A stretch of DNA of 21,323 bases from CAIWAH01 sp043755815 (GTDB lineage Bacteria; Verrucomicrobiota; Verrucomicrobiia; Limisphaerales; UBA9464): the NCBI GenBank assembly GCA_043755815.1, contig JAYUSF010000111.1, forward strand, positions 1-21,323. The letters run 5' to 3'. The position numbers and the translations under genes are program-made. Shown one piece after another: positions 16,301-21,323 of the stretch (the first letter of the stretch is position 1; every line of letters starts with the position of its first letter). The notes below the pieces were generated by a model, which made no database searches, had not been told where the DNA came from, and worked only from the letters and a program-made list of their open reading frames with translations.

Positions 16301-17524
16301 GGTGCCCTCGACCAAAACCCTCACCCGGCGTGCCAGTTCCGACTTCAGCCCGCTGCCGGCAACGCCTACCCCGCCCGGCGCGGTCAGTTCGCGGCCGAAG
16401 TTCACCAAGGCTTCGGCCAGCGCCACACGGCCGCCGGGCACGAGCGTGCTCGCCTCGTCGGCCGCGCTTTCGCACGCCGCGCGGAACTGGCGCCGCGCCC
16501 ACCACACGGCCGGATGCCACCACGCCAGCGCACAAACCAGTTCAGCCACCAACAGCCACAACGGATCGCGGTTGGCGAGGTGCGCGAGTTCGTGCGCCAG
16601 CATTGCCTCCCGCTGGACCGACGTGAACCGCGTCTCAAAATCTGCAGGCACCGCCACCGTGGGGCGGAAGATTCCGAACGCCACCGGTCCACGCAGTTGC
16701 GTCCAGGCATGGATGCGAACGGAACGCAGGCCGAGCCGTTGCCGGAGGTGCTCGACGACGCTTTCCGTAGCAGACGCGGTGGCGAATCCCTGATCAGTTC
16801 CGACTTCCGACTTCCGGGGTCCTAACTCGATTGGAGCCTCCTCAGGTCGGCTAGGTAAGCCCACCCTCACCCCAGCCCTCTCCCCCGGGCAGAGGGGGAC
16901 GCCCGCCAACATGATTGGTAGTCCAGAATCCGACCGACGAGGACTGTCAGACGTATCACCCGACTGCGGAGCAACGCGGGTGGAGTCGTTCGATGGTGAA
17001 GCCCCCTCCCTCTCCGCCCGCCCTAGCGGGGGGAGAGGGCCGGGGTGAGGTGGGCGCTGAGGAACCCCCGGCTCACGTCGGTCCCGATTTGCACTGCGAA
17101 CATGCAGGGACAGATGCACGCGGCTTCCCACCGCCTTCGCCAGCAACACCCCGAGCCCCGCCAGCCACAGCAGACCCAGCCACCAGTTCGGTGGCGGCGT
17201 TGGAGCCGGTGGCGGCACCGCGGGTTCGGCGGGAAACTCGAAGGCAACTTCTTCCGCCACGACGGGCGCGCCTCCAACGACACGGGCGGTCAGTTGCCGT
17301 TTCTCAGGAAGCGGTTCCTGCCAGCGGGTGAGCCAACTGCGGCCGCCAGCCAGTTCCACGGTCCAAACCAGCGCGACGGCGAGGAAGGCGGACTGCCAGA
17401 CCAGCCGGCGAAGCTGCGCGGCTCGGATCACCCGGGCCACCAGTGCGGCCAGCGCCACCAGCAACGCGGCTTCCGTCGCCAGCAGTCCCAACAGCCGGCC
17501 CCACCACTCGAGGTCCGGGATCAT
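13334..17524 (-). CDS. BlaR1-type M56 metallopeptidase fused to a secretin-like domain
   Basis: The 1396-residue protein begins like BlaR1/MecR1. It has transmembrane helices at about 10-34, 42-58 and 114-134, and a zinc-peptidase motif HELAH (311-315) with the second motif CESAAD (351-356; E352 as probable third ligand, and Ala where ExxCD has Cys). Hydrophobic segments follow at about 321-342 and 418-437. The remaining 950 residues should be periplasmic. They hold two related modules (about 524-764 and 787-977), each with an IPNFEVTDET-type start and a LFVRATL(A/V)DL-type end, recalling secretin N-domains of Akkermansia type. A Wzz-like coiled coil (about 985-1105, with RYLEAHPKMVEAL) and a secretin/GspD C-terminal domain (about 1118-1382, ending VPVLGDIPMLGRLFRS) follow. 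There is no penicillin-binding sensor domain. The ATG at 17524 overlaps the BlaI stop (ATGA) and has GGAGGG upstream. By analogy it senses an envelope state and inactivates BlaI by proteolysis; the role of the secretin part is unknown. Confidence 0.85.
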   Translation of the reverse strand: MIPDLEWWGRLLGLLATEAALLVALAALVARVIRAAQLRRLVWQSAFLAVALVWTVELAGGRSWLTRWQEPLPEKRQLTARVVGGAPVVAEEVAFEFPAEPAVPPPAPTPPPNWWLGLLWLAGLGVLLAKAVGSRVHLSLHVRSANRDRREPGVPQRPPHPGPLPPLGRAEREGASPSNDSTRVAPQSGDTSDSPRRSDSGLPIMLAGVPLCPGERAGVRVGLPSRPEEAPIELGPRKSEVGTDQGFATASATESVVEHLRQRLGLRSVRIHAWTQLRGPVAFGIFRPTVAVPADFETRFTSVQREAMLAHELAHLANRDPLWLLVAELVCALAWWHPAVWWARRQFRAACESAADEASTLVPGGRVALAEALVNFGRELTAPGGVGVAGSGLKSELARRVRVLVEGTGDNVISRPAGVWLVRCGIVVLFGASLLAPWPGDRGGLGVAIAAAWAEGPKSPSKSERDVPASPPMPATEDARDGAATRSIDPIRPGLAYDQPLPGSSTRPRGSYVALEQRGPNSTLVFPSFQFPGESLGQAVERISAAARRVDPAGHGIKVSLFGASDLSAVRIGRAGTLRNADLSLVLATLVQAAETPIQSALEGDLVTIAPLGMMSAQGQVALATAADELKAAKRNWEAARAANAVGAPELVAAEHRQEAAKQAFHDLAKRTQSATRQFAVNGPAFRQHLTLFLAPGETNLQAAIRIFCATNGVEIPPFTPTATVTAPPPEGSAAFFDEAQGRLFVRATLADLERIEAAIQQLNLPPAEQHALNLDRQRARLLAALDRIVIPNFEVTDETLGSVVRRLEQAAKEADPQGRGMNFIINEPDDTGALAKTVIKTIPPLQETKITEVIAQVVAGAEKRIQADVESYAVVFNAWRDDSKQLHTRRFAGLGPAFQRHIGGFLTQGQTNLQVAVRAFGAANGVEFQDLDAKALADIPPQGLPAVFYNDRTGILFVRATLVDLGRIDQAIQRLNFPAEMHAGTTRAALEQQLIEGEATLAKLRTRYLEAHPKMVEALARQADTQAALKALSAEAPTAQPVPHRENSALIQTLERDRQVAAEEISRLRQDLENGTGVRSELEAKLKRLTDVEAKIKEQLGHMRQAANGGGRSESDPPQVQLSVFFAEITEGSADDIGLDWLFGQARTNNPALESGLVTNLPAGRTPLNGDRLRVDRLAVSGQSAVLSAEQFTALKERLEGRNGVDFLTAPKVTTLSGRQAQVTVGEPRTLVTGVVATDGSPTNDASVSYVTDQVSVGPLVDLFPAAEGTGWRVKVVASVTEFLGYDDPGATNRVLAQTFGGKPLKGTAPLPRLRMRETQAEVLAHGGETIALRGPLADEVIRFKDKVPVLGDIPMLGRLFRSEGRQVRHKRLYVFIQPVSIDAAGNRQPAPETK
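16864..17050. repeat. Inverted pair of palindromic repeats inside the M56 gene
   Basis: Two copies of a widespread repeat beginning cctcaccccrgccctctccc occur in opposite orientation: on the plus strand from 16864 and on the minus strand from 17050. They are separated by about 100 bases. Each also has a partial complementary arm (gggcagaggggga; gcggagaggga). Such repeats are normally intergenic. Here the pair is translated in frame as about residues 159-221 of the M56 protein, Pro/Gly/Arg/Ser-rich and without fold, between transmembrane helix 3 and the peptidase domain. The reading frame stays open. Confidence 0.75.
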
Positions 17525-17907
17525 TTGGCCCTCCGTTTCGCGTCCTTGATGAGCTTTTCGAGCTGGTCGAGTTCGGCGCGGCTGACCTCGCGGGTGGTGA
17601 GCAGATGGCTGACGGCGTCGGCGAGGCTGCCTTCGAAGAGGCGACCCACGAAGTGTTCGCCGGCGCTGCGGTTCACCTCGTCGGCCTCCACCGCCGCCCG
17701 GTAAAGAAAGCTGCGCCCTTCCTCGCGGTGGGTCACCAGGTCGCGCGCCTCCATCTTGCGCAGCATGGTGGCGATGGTGGTGTAGGCGAGGTCCCGCTCC
17801 GGTTTCAGCGCCTCGTGCACGGCGCCCACGCCGGAGTCGGGATGTTCCCAGAGAACTTCGAGAATGCGGAGCTGAAGCTCGCCCAGGCGGAGTGGAGGTG
17901 CGCTCAT
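17521..17907 (-). CDS. BlaI/MecI-family transcriptional repressor
   Basis: The 128-residue protein matches the BlaI/MecI (penicillinase repressor) family in length and sequence. It has an N-terminal winged helix with LGELQLRILEVLWEHPDSGV, AYTTIATMLRKMEARDLVTH and GRSFLYRA, then a C-terminal dimerisation helix region (DAVSHLLTTREVSRAELDQL). In characterised systems the repressor binds TACTAC-like palindromes as a dimer and is cleaved after the cognate M56 protein is activated. Here the M56 gene overlaps the stop codon by ATGA. A matching operator overlies the promoter. There is no clear Shine-Dalgarno site and the predicted leader is only about a dozen bases. Beta-lactam response is not implied, because no beta-lactamase or penicillin-binding domain is nearby. 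Confidence 0.92.
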   Translation of the reverse strand: MSAPPLRLGELQLRILEVLWEHPDSGVGAVHEALKPERDLAYTTIATMLRKMEARDLVTHREEGRSFLYRAAVEADEVNRSAGEHFVGRLFEGSLADAVSHLLTTREVSRAELDQLEKLIKDAKRRAK

Positions 17908-17920
17908 AGGTGATTGACGA

Positions 17921-17946
17921 CCACGGTAATACTACCGTGGTAGTAT
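17921..17946. promoter_or_regulatory. BlaI operator (two overlapping palindromes)
   Basis: A palindrome with 8-base arms, atactacc-gt-ggtagtat, spans 17929-17946 and contains the TACTAC/GTAGTA half-sites typical of BlaI/MecI operators. A second palindrome, ccacggta-atac-taccgtgg (17921-17940), overlaps it. Together they cover the -10 box and spacer, so bound repressor would block RNA polymerase: the expected autoregulation. Confidence 0.8.
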
Positions 17947-17954
17947 CACGTCAA
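17926..17954 (-). promoter_or_regulatory. Sigma-70-type promoter of the BlaI-M56 operon
   Basis: On the minus strand, TTGACG (17954-17949) and TATTAC (17931-17926) are separated by 17 bases, close to the housekeeping consensus. Transcription would start near 17919, giving a very short leader before the ATG at 17907. Confidence 0.75.
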
Positions 17955-18134
17955 CCCCGATCTGCCATCCGCCTCCGTCGGGGGCAACGGGACACCGTGT
18001 GCGGGAACCGGCGCCGGCAGCACGTCGGGCCGGAGCCGTGCGCTCCAAGGTGCCGCCGTGCTTCCAGCCGGCGGAAACTGCGCCAGCTCGCCGACGTGGG
18101 AGAGTATTCATCCCCCCAGCTCGCCAAGACGCCT

Positions 18135-18155
18135 CTGCCGGCAAGATGCCGGCAG
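18135..18155. repeat. REP-like palindrome, copy 1
   Basis: Perfect hairpin ctgccggc-aagat-gccggcag followed by cacttt (one base short of a longer match), lying 20 bases past the end of the oxidoreductase gene at 18176. The remainder of 17955-18175 shows nothing else I can name. Confidence 0.7.
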
Positions 18156-18175
18156 CACTTTGCCTCCGCCGGAAC

Positions 18176-19504
18176 TTACAGCCCCTTCACTTCCCAGCCC
18201 TTACGGTAGGCGCGCCGGACGAACTGGTTCGCTTCCTTGACGTTGGTGAACTTCAGCCTGCGACCGCTCCACTCCAGCGTCGTCTTGGGGAACCGTGTCG
18301 CCACGCTGCCGAGCAGCACGGCTTCGGTCAGCGGACCGGCATAGTCGAAGTGCGCCGACGTCTTGCCCACGCCGCGCACCGCATCAACGAACTGGTGCCA
18401 GTGGTTGGTGCCCTTCAGCTCGGGGTGCCGGAAGCCCTTGAACTTCGCGTCCGGCAGCAGGAATGGCATGTCCACATGCGGGATGACCATCACGCCGTCG
18501 GTGCCGATGACGATGGAGCCTTGGTCCGGCAGTTCGCGACCTTCCAGCAGGGCTCTCACTTCGGCCGGCGGACGTTGGTTGCCGTCATACCACGTCACCC
18601 GAATGTTGCCCTTGATGGTGAAGGGCGTCTCCGGAAACACGTAGTGGATCACGGCATTGATCGCCCAGGAATGCAAATTCGGCGGCGCGCCCTCGCTGCG
18701 CACGGACACCGGCGACGTCAGCCCAACCGCCTTGAACACCGGATCAAAGATGTGGCAGCCCATGTCGCCGAAGGTGCCGGTGCCGAAGTCGAGCCGGCGG
18801 CGCCAATTCGCCGGATGATACCAGCCCTGACCGATGAACGGCCGCGCTGCGGCGACGCCGAGCCACAGGTCCCAGTTCAGCCCGACGGGCACGGGATCGA
18901 CCCGCGTTGGCATGGCGCCGTTGTCGCCCCAGTCCTTGCTGCTCCAAGTGTGAATCTCGCGGACCTTGCCGATCGCACCGGTCTGCACCAACTCGACGGC
19001 CACGCGGTATTCCGCAGCCGAATGAATCTGGATGCCCATCTGCGTCACGAGCCGCTTTTTTCGGGCGAACTCCGTCAGTTGTCGGGTCTCGTAAAGGTCG
19101 TGGGTCAGCGGCTTCTGCCCGTAGACGTTGATTCCGCGCTGCATCGCCGCCATGGCGATGGGGGCGTGCATGTGGTCGGGCGTGGAGACGTTGACCGAGT
19201 CGAGCTGCTCCTTCTCCAGCAGCACGCGGTAGTCCTCGTAAACGCGCGCCTCGGGGAACTTTTGTTTGAAGCCCGCCAGGCGCGACGAATCGATCTCGGC
19301 GACGGCCACGACCTTCACGCTGGGATGCGATGCGATCTCCGAGACGTCGGCCATCGCCATGCCGGCGGCGCCGAAGCTCGCGTGGCGCACAATGCCGGAC
19401 GGCGGCGCGGAAAGGAGGTGGGAAGTAACGAACGGCGCGGCAAAAGCGGCGCCACCCACGACCTTGAGGAAGTCGCGTCGGGAGGGACGGAAGTCGGCTT
19501 GCAT
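18176..19504 (-). CDS. Gfo/Idh/MocA family oxidoreductase with twin-arginine signal
   Basis: The 442-residue protein has a Tat signal: SRRDFLK at residues 8-14 followed by a hydrophobic stretch (VVGGAAFAAPFV), so it should be exported folded with its cofactor. A Rossmann fold with the modified glycine motif GAAGMA, STPDHMHA, QKPLTHD (the EKP motif with Gln), TWSSKDWGDNG and FGTGTFGDMGCHIFDP are typical of the exported, Planctomycetes/Verrucomicrobia-expanded branch often linked to sugar metabolism. ATG at 19504 is chosen because it puts the Tat motif near the N-terminus. An open frame continues to 19618, but it reads through a palindromic repeat. It is probably a single-gene unit, flanked on both sides by copies of the same repeat. 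Substrate unknown. Confidence 0.9.
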   Translation of the reverse strand: MQADFRPSRRDFLKVVGGAAFAAPFVTSHLLSAPPSGIVRHASFGAAGMAMADVSEIASHPSVKVVAVAEIDSSRLAGFKQKFPEARVYEDYRVLLEKEQLDSVNVSTPDHMHAPIAMAAMQRGINVYGQKPLTHDLYETRQLTEFARKKRLVTQMGIQIHSAAEYRVAVELVQTGAIGKVREIHTWSSKDWGDNGAMPTRVDPVPVGLNWDLWLGVAAARPFIGQGWYHPANWRRRLDFGTGTFGDMGCHIFDPVFKAVGLTSPVSVRSEGAPPNLHSWAINAVIHYVFPETPFTIKGNIRVTWYDGNQRPPAEVRALLEGRELPDQGSIVIGTDGVMVIPHVDMPFLLPDAKFKGFRHPELKGTNHWHQFVDAVRGVGKTSAHFDYAGPLTEAVLLGSVATRFPKTTLEWSGRRLKFTNVKEANQFVRRAYRKGWEVKGL

Positions 19505-19575
19505 GGCCGGAGCCTGCCGTCGCCACCCGGCGATGCCAATCACTTCAATCCGGGATCGGCTGCGGCCATAAAGTG

Positions 19576-19596
19576 CTGCCGGGGTCCCGCCGGCAG
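19576..19596. repeat. REP-like palindrome, copy 2 (inverted)
   Basis: On the minus strand this reads ctgccggc-gggac-cccggcag followed by cacttt. It has the same 21-base form, 5-base loop and tail as copies 1 and 3, with one arm mismatch. It lies upstream of the twin-arginine oxidoreductase. Shorter gccggcag units follow at about 19597-19616. Confidence 0.7.
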
Positions 19597-19682
19597 TCCG
19601 CCGGCAGTCCGTCGGCAAACACGACGGACCATTTGATGCCGACGGTGGAATCGGGTCTTTGACTTTGGCCGAAGGCCACCCC

Positions 19683-19703
19683 CTGCCGGCTGGAAGCCGG
19701 CAG
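19683..19703. repeat. REP-like palindrome, copy 3
   Basis: Perfect hairpin ctgccggc-tggaa-gccggcag followed by cacttt, 12 bases past the end of the DUF5069 gene. It has the same arms and tail as copies 1 and 2, with a different loop. Confidence 0.7.
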
Positions 19704-19714
19704 CACTTTGGGAT

Positions 19715-20239
19715 TCAGCCGCGCGCGGCCCGTTTCACGGCCTCGATGATCTTCCGGTTGTCGTCGCCGCTGTCCCGCGTGAGTTCGAGAAACTGCGGCA
19801 ACGTGAGATTCATGCGCCGGAGAAACGGCCGGTCGCCGCCGCAGCCATACATCAGGTCGGCCGGCATCTCGCCGCGCAGCTTGAGGCGGGCCTTCACGAT
19901 CAGGCGCGGCAACCACGCGATGCCGTCCACCTCGGCAATCTTGGCCGGCAGATCGTTCATGGAGGCGGTGTGAGCGGACGGTTTTCCGCCCAGGACATTG
20001 AGGAAATAATCGCGGCGAATCGCCTGCACCGCCAGCACCGTGGCGTAATCGGGCTCACCGTAGGTCAGGTAATCGTCCACGAAATCGAACAGTTCCTGCG
20101 TCGAACAGCCAATGCCGGCGAGGAACGCCGCATCGGCGGGCGGGAACATCGTCCCCGGGTTCTGCCGGCCCGCCCGCCAGGCGGCCACGCCACGGTCGTA
20201 AACTTCCCGGAACTGCGTTTGCCAATCGGTCTCGCTCAT
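19715..20239 (-). CDS. DUF5069 domain protein
   Basis: The 174-residue protein matches DUF5069, a family of unknown function found mainly in Verrucomicrobia and Planctomycetes. Typical segments are LPRLIVKARLKLRGEMP near the middle, followed by YGCGGDRPFLRRM and a C-terminal acidic helix. It is soluble, with no signal peptide or membrane span. ATG at 20239 gives a natural N-terminus (MSETDWQTQFREVYDRGVAA); no good ribosome-binding site is visible. It begins nine bases after the stop of a truncated prenyltransferase gene, so it was probably the downstream gene of that operon and may have lost its original promoter. Confidence 0.8.
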   Translation of the reverse strand: MSETDWQTQFREVYDRGVAAWRAGRQNPGTMFPPADAAFLAGIGCSTQELFDFVDDYLTYGEPDYATVLAVQAIRRDYFLNVLGGKPSAHTASMNDLPAKIAEVDGIAWLPRLIVKARLKLRGEMPADLMYGCGGDRPFLRRMNLTLPQFLELTRDSGDDNRKIIEAVKRAARG

Positions 20240-20248
20240 GGCGTTAGG

Positions 20249-20590
20249 CTAGCGCAGGCCGGCGCCAGTCGCCAACTTCGCGACGAGGAACACCCCGACC
20301 CCGCTTCCGAGCGCCATAATCACGAACGCCTGCAAGGTGTGCACCTGTGCCGGGATAAGTTCGGCCGTATCCGCGAAATGGCGCCGGGCGATCCGGGCCG
20401 CCGCGATGGCGGAAAACACGCCGAGCAACCCGCCGAACAGTCCCGGCGAATGTCCAACCAATGGCAACGCCAACAGCAGCAGGAAGGCGGACGCCAGCCC
20501 CAGCCCGAAGACCCGGCTCGCCCGCTCCCGTCCAAGACGAACCACCCAGGTCCGTTTGCCCGACGCGGAGTCCACCACGCAGTCGGGTGA
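20249..20590 (-). pseudogene. C-terminal half of a UbiA-type prenyltransferase
   Basis: Reading on the minus strand from about 20590, the protein begins PDCVVDSASGKRTWVVRLGR. This resembles the second conserved motif of UbiA/MenA prenyltransferases (D-x-x-x-D...GKRT-x-VVRLG), followed by about three hydrophobic segments including the ELIPAQVHTLQAFVIMALGS stretch. These enzymes attach prenyl chains in menaquinone or ubiquinone synthesis and are normally about 290-310 residues; only about 113 remain, and the N-terminal half with the first Asp-rich motif is missing. An open frame continues to 20761, but that part is unrelated sequence. The break coincides with a tandem repeat at 20594. A UbiA remnant is likely; which quinone pathway is not determinable. 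Confidence 0.65.
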
Positions 20591-20593
20591 AGG

Positions 20594-20634
20594 GCGGTCC
20601 AATAGTGCGGCGGGTGGCGGTCTAAAAGTGCGGC
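20594..20634. repeat. Imperfect 18-base tandem repeat at a gene break
   Basis: Two copies, gcggtccaatagtgcggc (20594-20611) and gcggtctaaaagtgcggc (20617-20634), differ at two positions and lie 23 bases apart. They sit exactly where the prenyltransferase similarity ends. Read on the minus strand, repeated CGCACT(T/A)TT-type units recall the multiple terminal repeats of IS21-family elements, so this may be a leftover insertion-sequence end. The IS21 link is a weak inference. Confidence 0.5.
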
Positions 20635-20744
20635 ACCCGTGGTTGGGATGAAGGCGTTGGAATGGGGATCTGGTCAAGCTTTGGAGGGGGCCGGTGGCTC
20701 GGATCCGGAGGAAAAGGAGCACGGCGGCGTGCTGTCGGAGCCAG

Positions 20745-20993
20745 CAGAACCGGCAGGGCATCGCCCGGCTCGACGCTCACTACGATCCCAACGAGCGTCG
20801 CTACTTCATCACACGTCAGTCCGCCGACTCGATCATTGCCGAAGAGAAGGCCCGCGCCGTGAAGGACCATGCCGAACCGGTGCCGCAGGTTTCGGAAGAT
20901 CCGGGAACGGAACCGAAGCCGGATGCGGAAACGTTCCGCAAGGTTCCGAACCCTGCGGAAGACACCCAGACTGAAACCAAAACGGACGCCCTC
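20745..20993 (+). pseudogene. Remnant of a putative DNA-binding protein
   Basis: An open frame without a start codon encodes QNRQGIARLDAHYDPNERRY and then FITRQSADSIIAEEKARA, followed by an acidic, Pro/Glu/Thr-rich linker ending near TKTDALD. The first part resembles the end of a MerR/excisionase-like helix-turn-helix domain found in plasmid- and phage-type proteins, where a YDPNERRYFIT hairpin and a short helix follow the recognition helix. Both ends are missing. It is fused tail-to-tail with a transposase fragment on the other strand; the exact junction is somewhere in about 20985-21010. The family guess is tentative, but the sequence looks like real coding DNA. Confidence 0.45.
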
Positions 20994-21323
20994 GACCTCG
21001 CCGTCCTGCGGCAGGAGCTTGACTTGCACGCCCGCGCGCACGGTTGCCCACGGGCGGTCAAGCAGGTCTTTTTCCAGCGCGGTCAACGCGCCTTTGGGGG
21101 TGCCGACCAGATAGTTCACGGGCGGAGCACTCGCACGCATCTGCTCCAGCACGGTTTCGGTGGGGATGCCCCGATCCATCAGCCAGACGCGCTGGGCTTG
21201 GCCATGACGCGCTTCGATCTTTTCAAGAAAGCTTTGCCGCGTGGTGTGGTCGGCCGTGTGGCCGGGCAGGATTTCGTAGGCGAGCGGAAAGCCCTCGGGC
21301 GTGACGACCAGCGCAATGACCAC
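20994..21323 (-). pseudogene. IS1634/IS4-type transposase fragment
   Basis: About 110 residues running in from the window edge match the DDE transposase core of the IS1634 group: VIALVVTPEGFPLAYEILPG, HTADHTTRQSFLEKIE, RVWLMDRGIPTETVLEQM (the catalytic Asp in MDRG) and YLVGTPKGALTALEKDLLDR. Similarity ends at VKLLPQDGEV, where a normal transposase continues with many more residues including the catalytic Glu region. An open frame goes on to 20622, but it is the reverse complement of the DNA-binding protein remnant and should not be annotated as transposase. The gene is broken and cannot be active. The 5' part lies outside the window. Confidence 0.8.

Noticed and set aside
17521..17907. Beta-lactam resistance regulator
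   Set aside because: Family membership is clear, but there is no beta-lactamase gene and no penicillin-binding domain in the partner protein, so that function is unsupported.
17999..19636. 545-codon plus-strand open frame opposite the twin-arginine oxidoreductase
   Set aside because: It is the complement of a clear Gfo/Idh/MocA gene and reads through palindromic repeats at both ends.
20622..20993. C-terminal continuation of the transposase frame
   Set aside because: It is the reverse complement of the plus-strand DNA-binding-type remnant and loses all transposase similarity after residue 110 of the frame.

Overview
The window is GC-rich and gene-dense, and it reads like a chromosomal segment of a Verrucomicrobiota bacterium, probably of the Pedosphaera/Limisphaerales type. 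That placement is inferred from gene families, not from a marker gene. It rests on an ECF sigma factor of the kind paired with Ser/Thr kinases, a secreted Ig-like/FG-GAP/ASPIC protein with a 'tract-and-tail' C-terminus, Akkermansia-like secretin repeats, twin-arginine Gfo/Idh/MocA oxidoreductases and abundant short palindromic intergenic repeats. No rRNA, tRNA or CRISPR array was seen.

Layout. 1-848: a Uma2-type nuclease and a short unrecognised coding remnant. 849-6803 (minus strand): a three-gene signalling operon of ECF sigma factor, membrane Ser/Thr kinase with 14 WD40-like blades, and secreted seven-repeat FG-GAP protein; the last two overlap by ATGA. 6804-7089: palindromic repeats. 7090-8085 (minus): a TPR protein. 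8193-8540 (plus): a small exported Lys/Ala/Glu-rich protein ending at a strong intrinsic terminator. 8704-10084 (plus): a second ECF sigma operon with a short single-span membrane protein and a Spy/CpxP/CnrX-like periplasmic protein, laid out like cnrYXH but lacking metal-ligand residues. 10181-12954: a halogenase-like flavoprotein and a Gfo/Idh/MocA oxidoreductase, transcribed divergently. 12955-13333: a cluster of hairpin-forming repeats.

13334-17954 (minus) is the most unusual part. A BlaI-type repressor with a clear operator lying over its own promoter is translationally coupled to a 1396-residue protein. That protein joins a BlaR1-type M56 metallopeptidase to two repeated secretin N-domain-like modules, a Wzz-like coiled coil and a secretin C-terminal domain. 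A pair of inverted palindromic repeats sits in frame inside this gene, between its membrane and peptidase parts. 17955-20239: a twin-arginine oxidoreductase flanked by copies of one palindrome family, and a DUF5069 protein. 20249-21323: a scrapyard with the C-terminal half of a UbiA-type prenyltransferase, a short tandem repeat resembling an insertion-sequence end, a reversed remnant of a putative DNA-binding protein, and a truncated IS1634/IS4-type transposase running off the window.

Three independent envelope-sensing modules (ECF/kinase, ECF/Spy-like, BlaI/M56-secretin) lie within 17 kb, so this stretch appears devoted mainly to surface signalling. The links between them are inference only.
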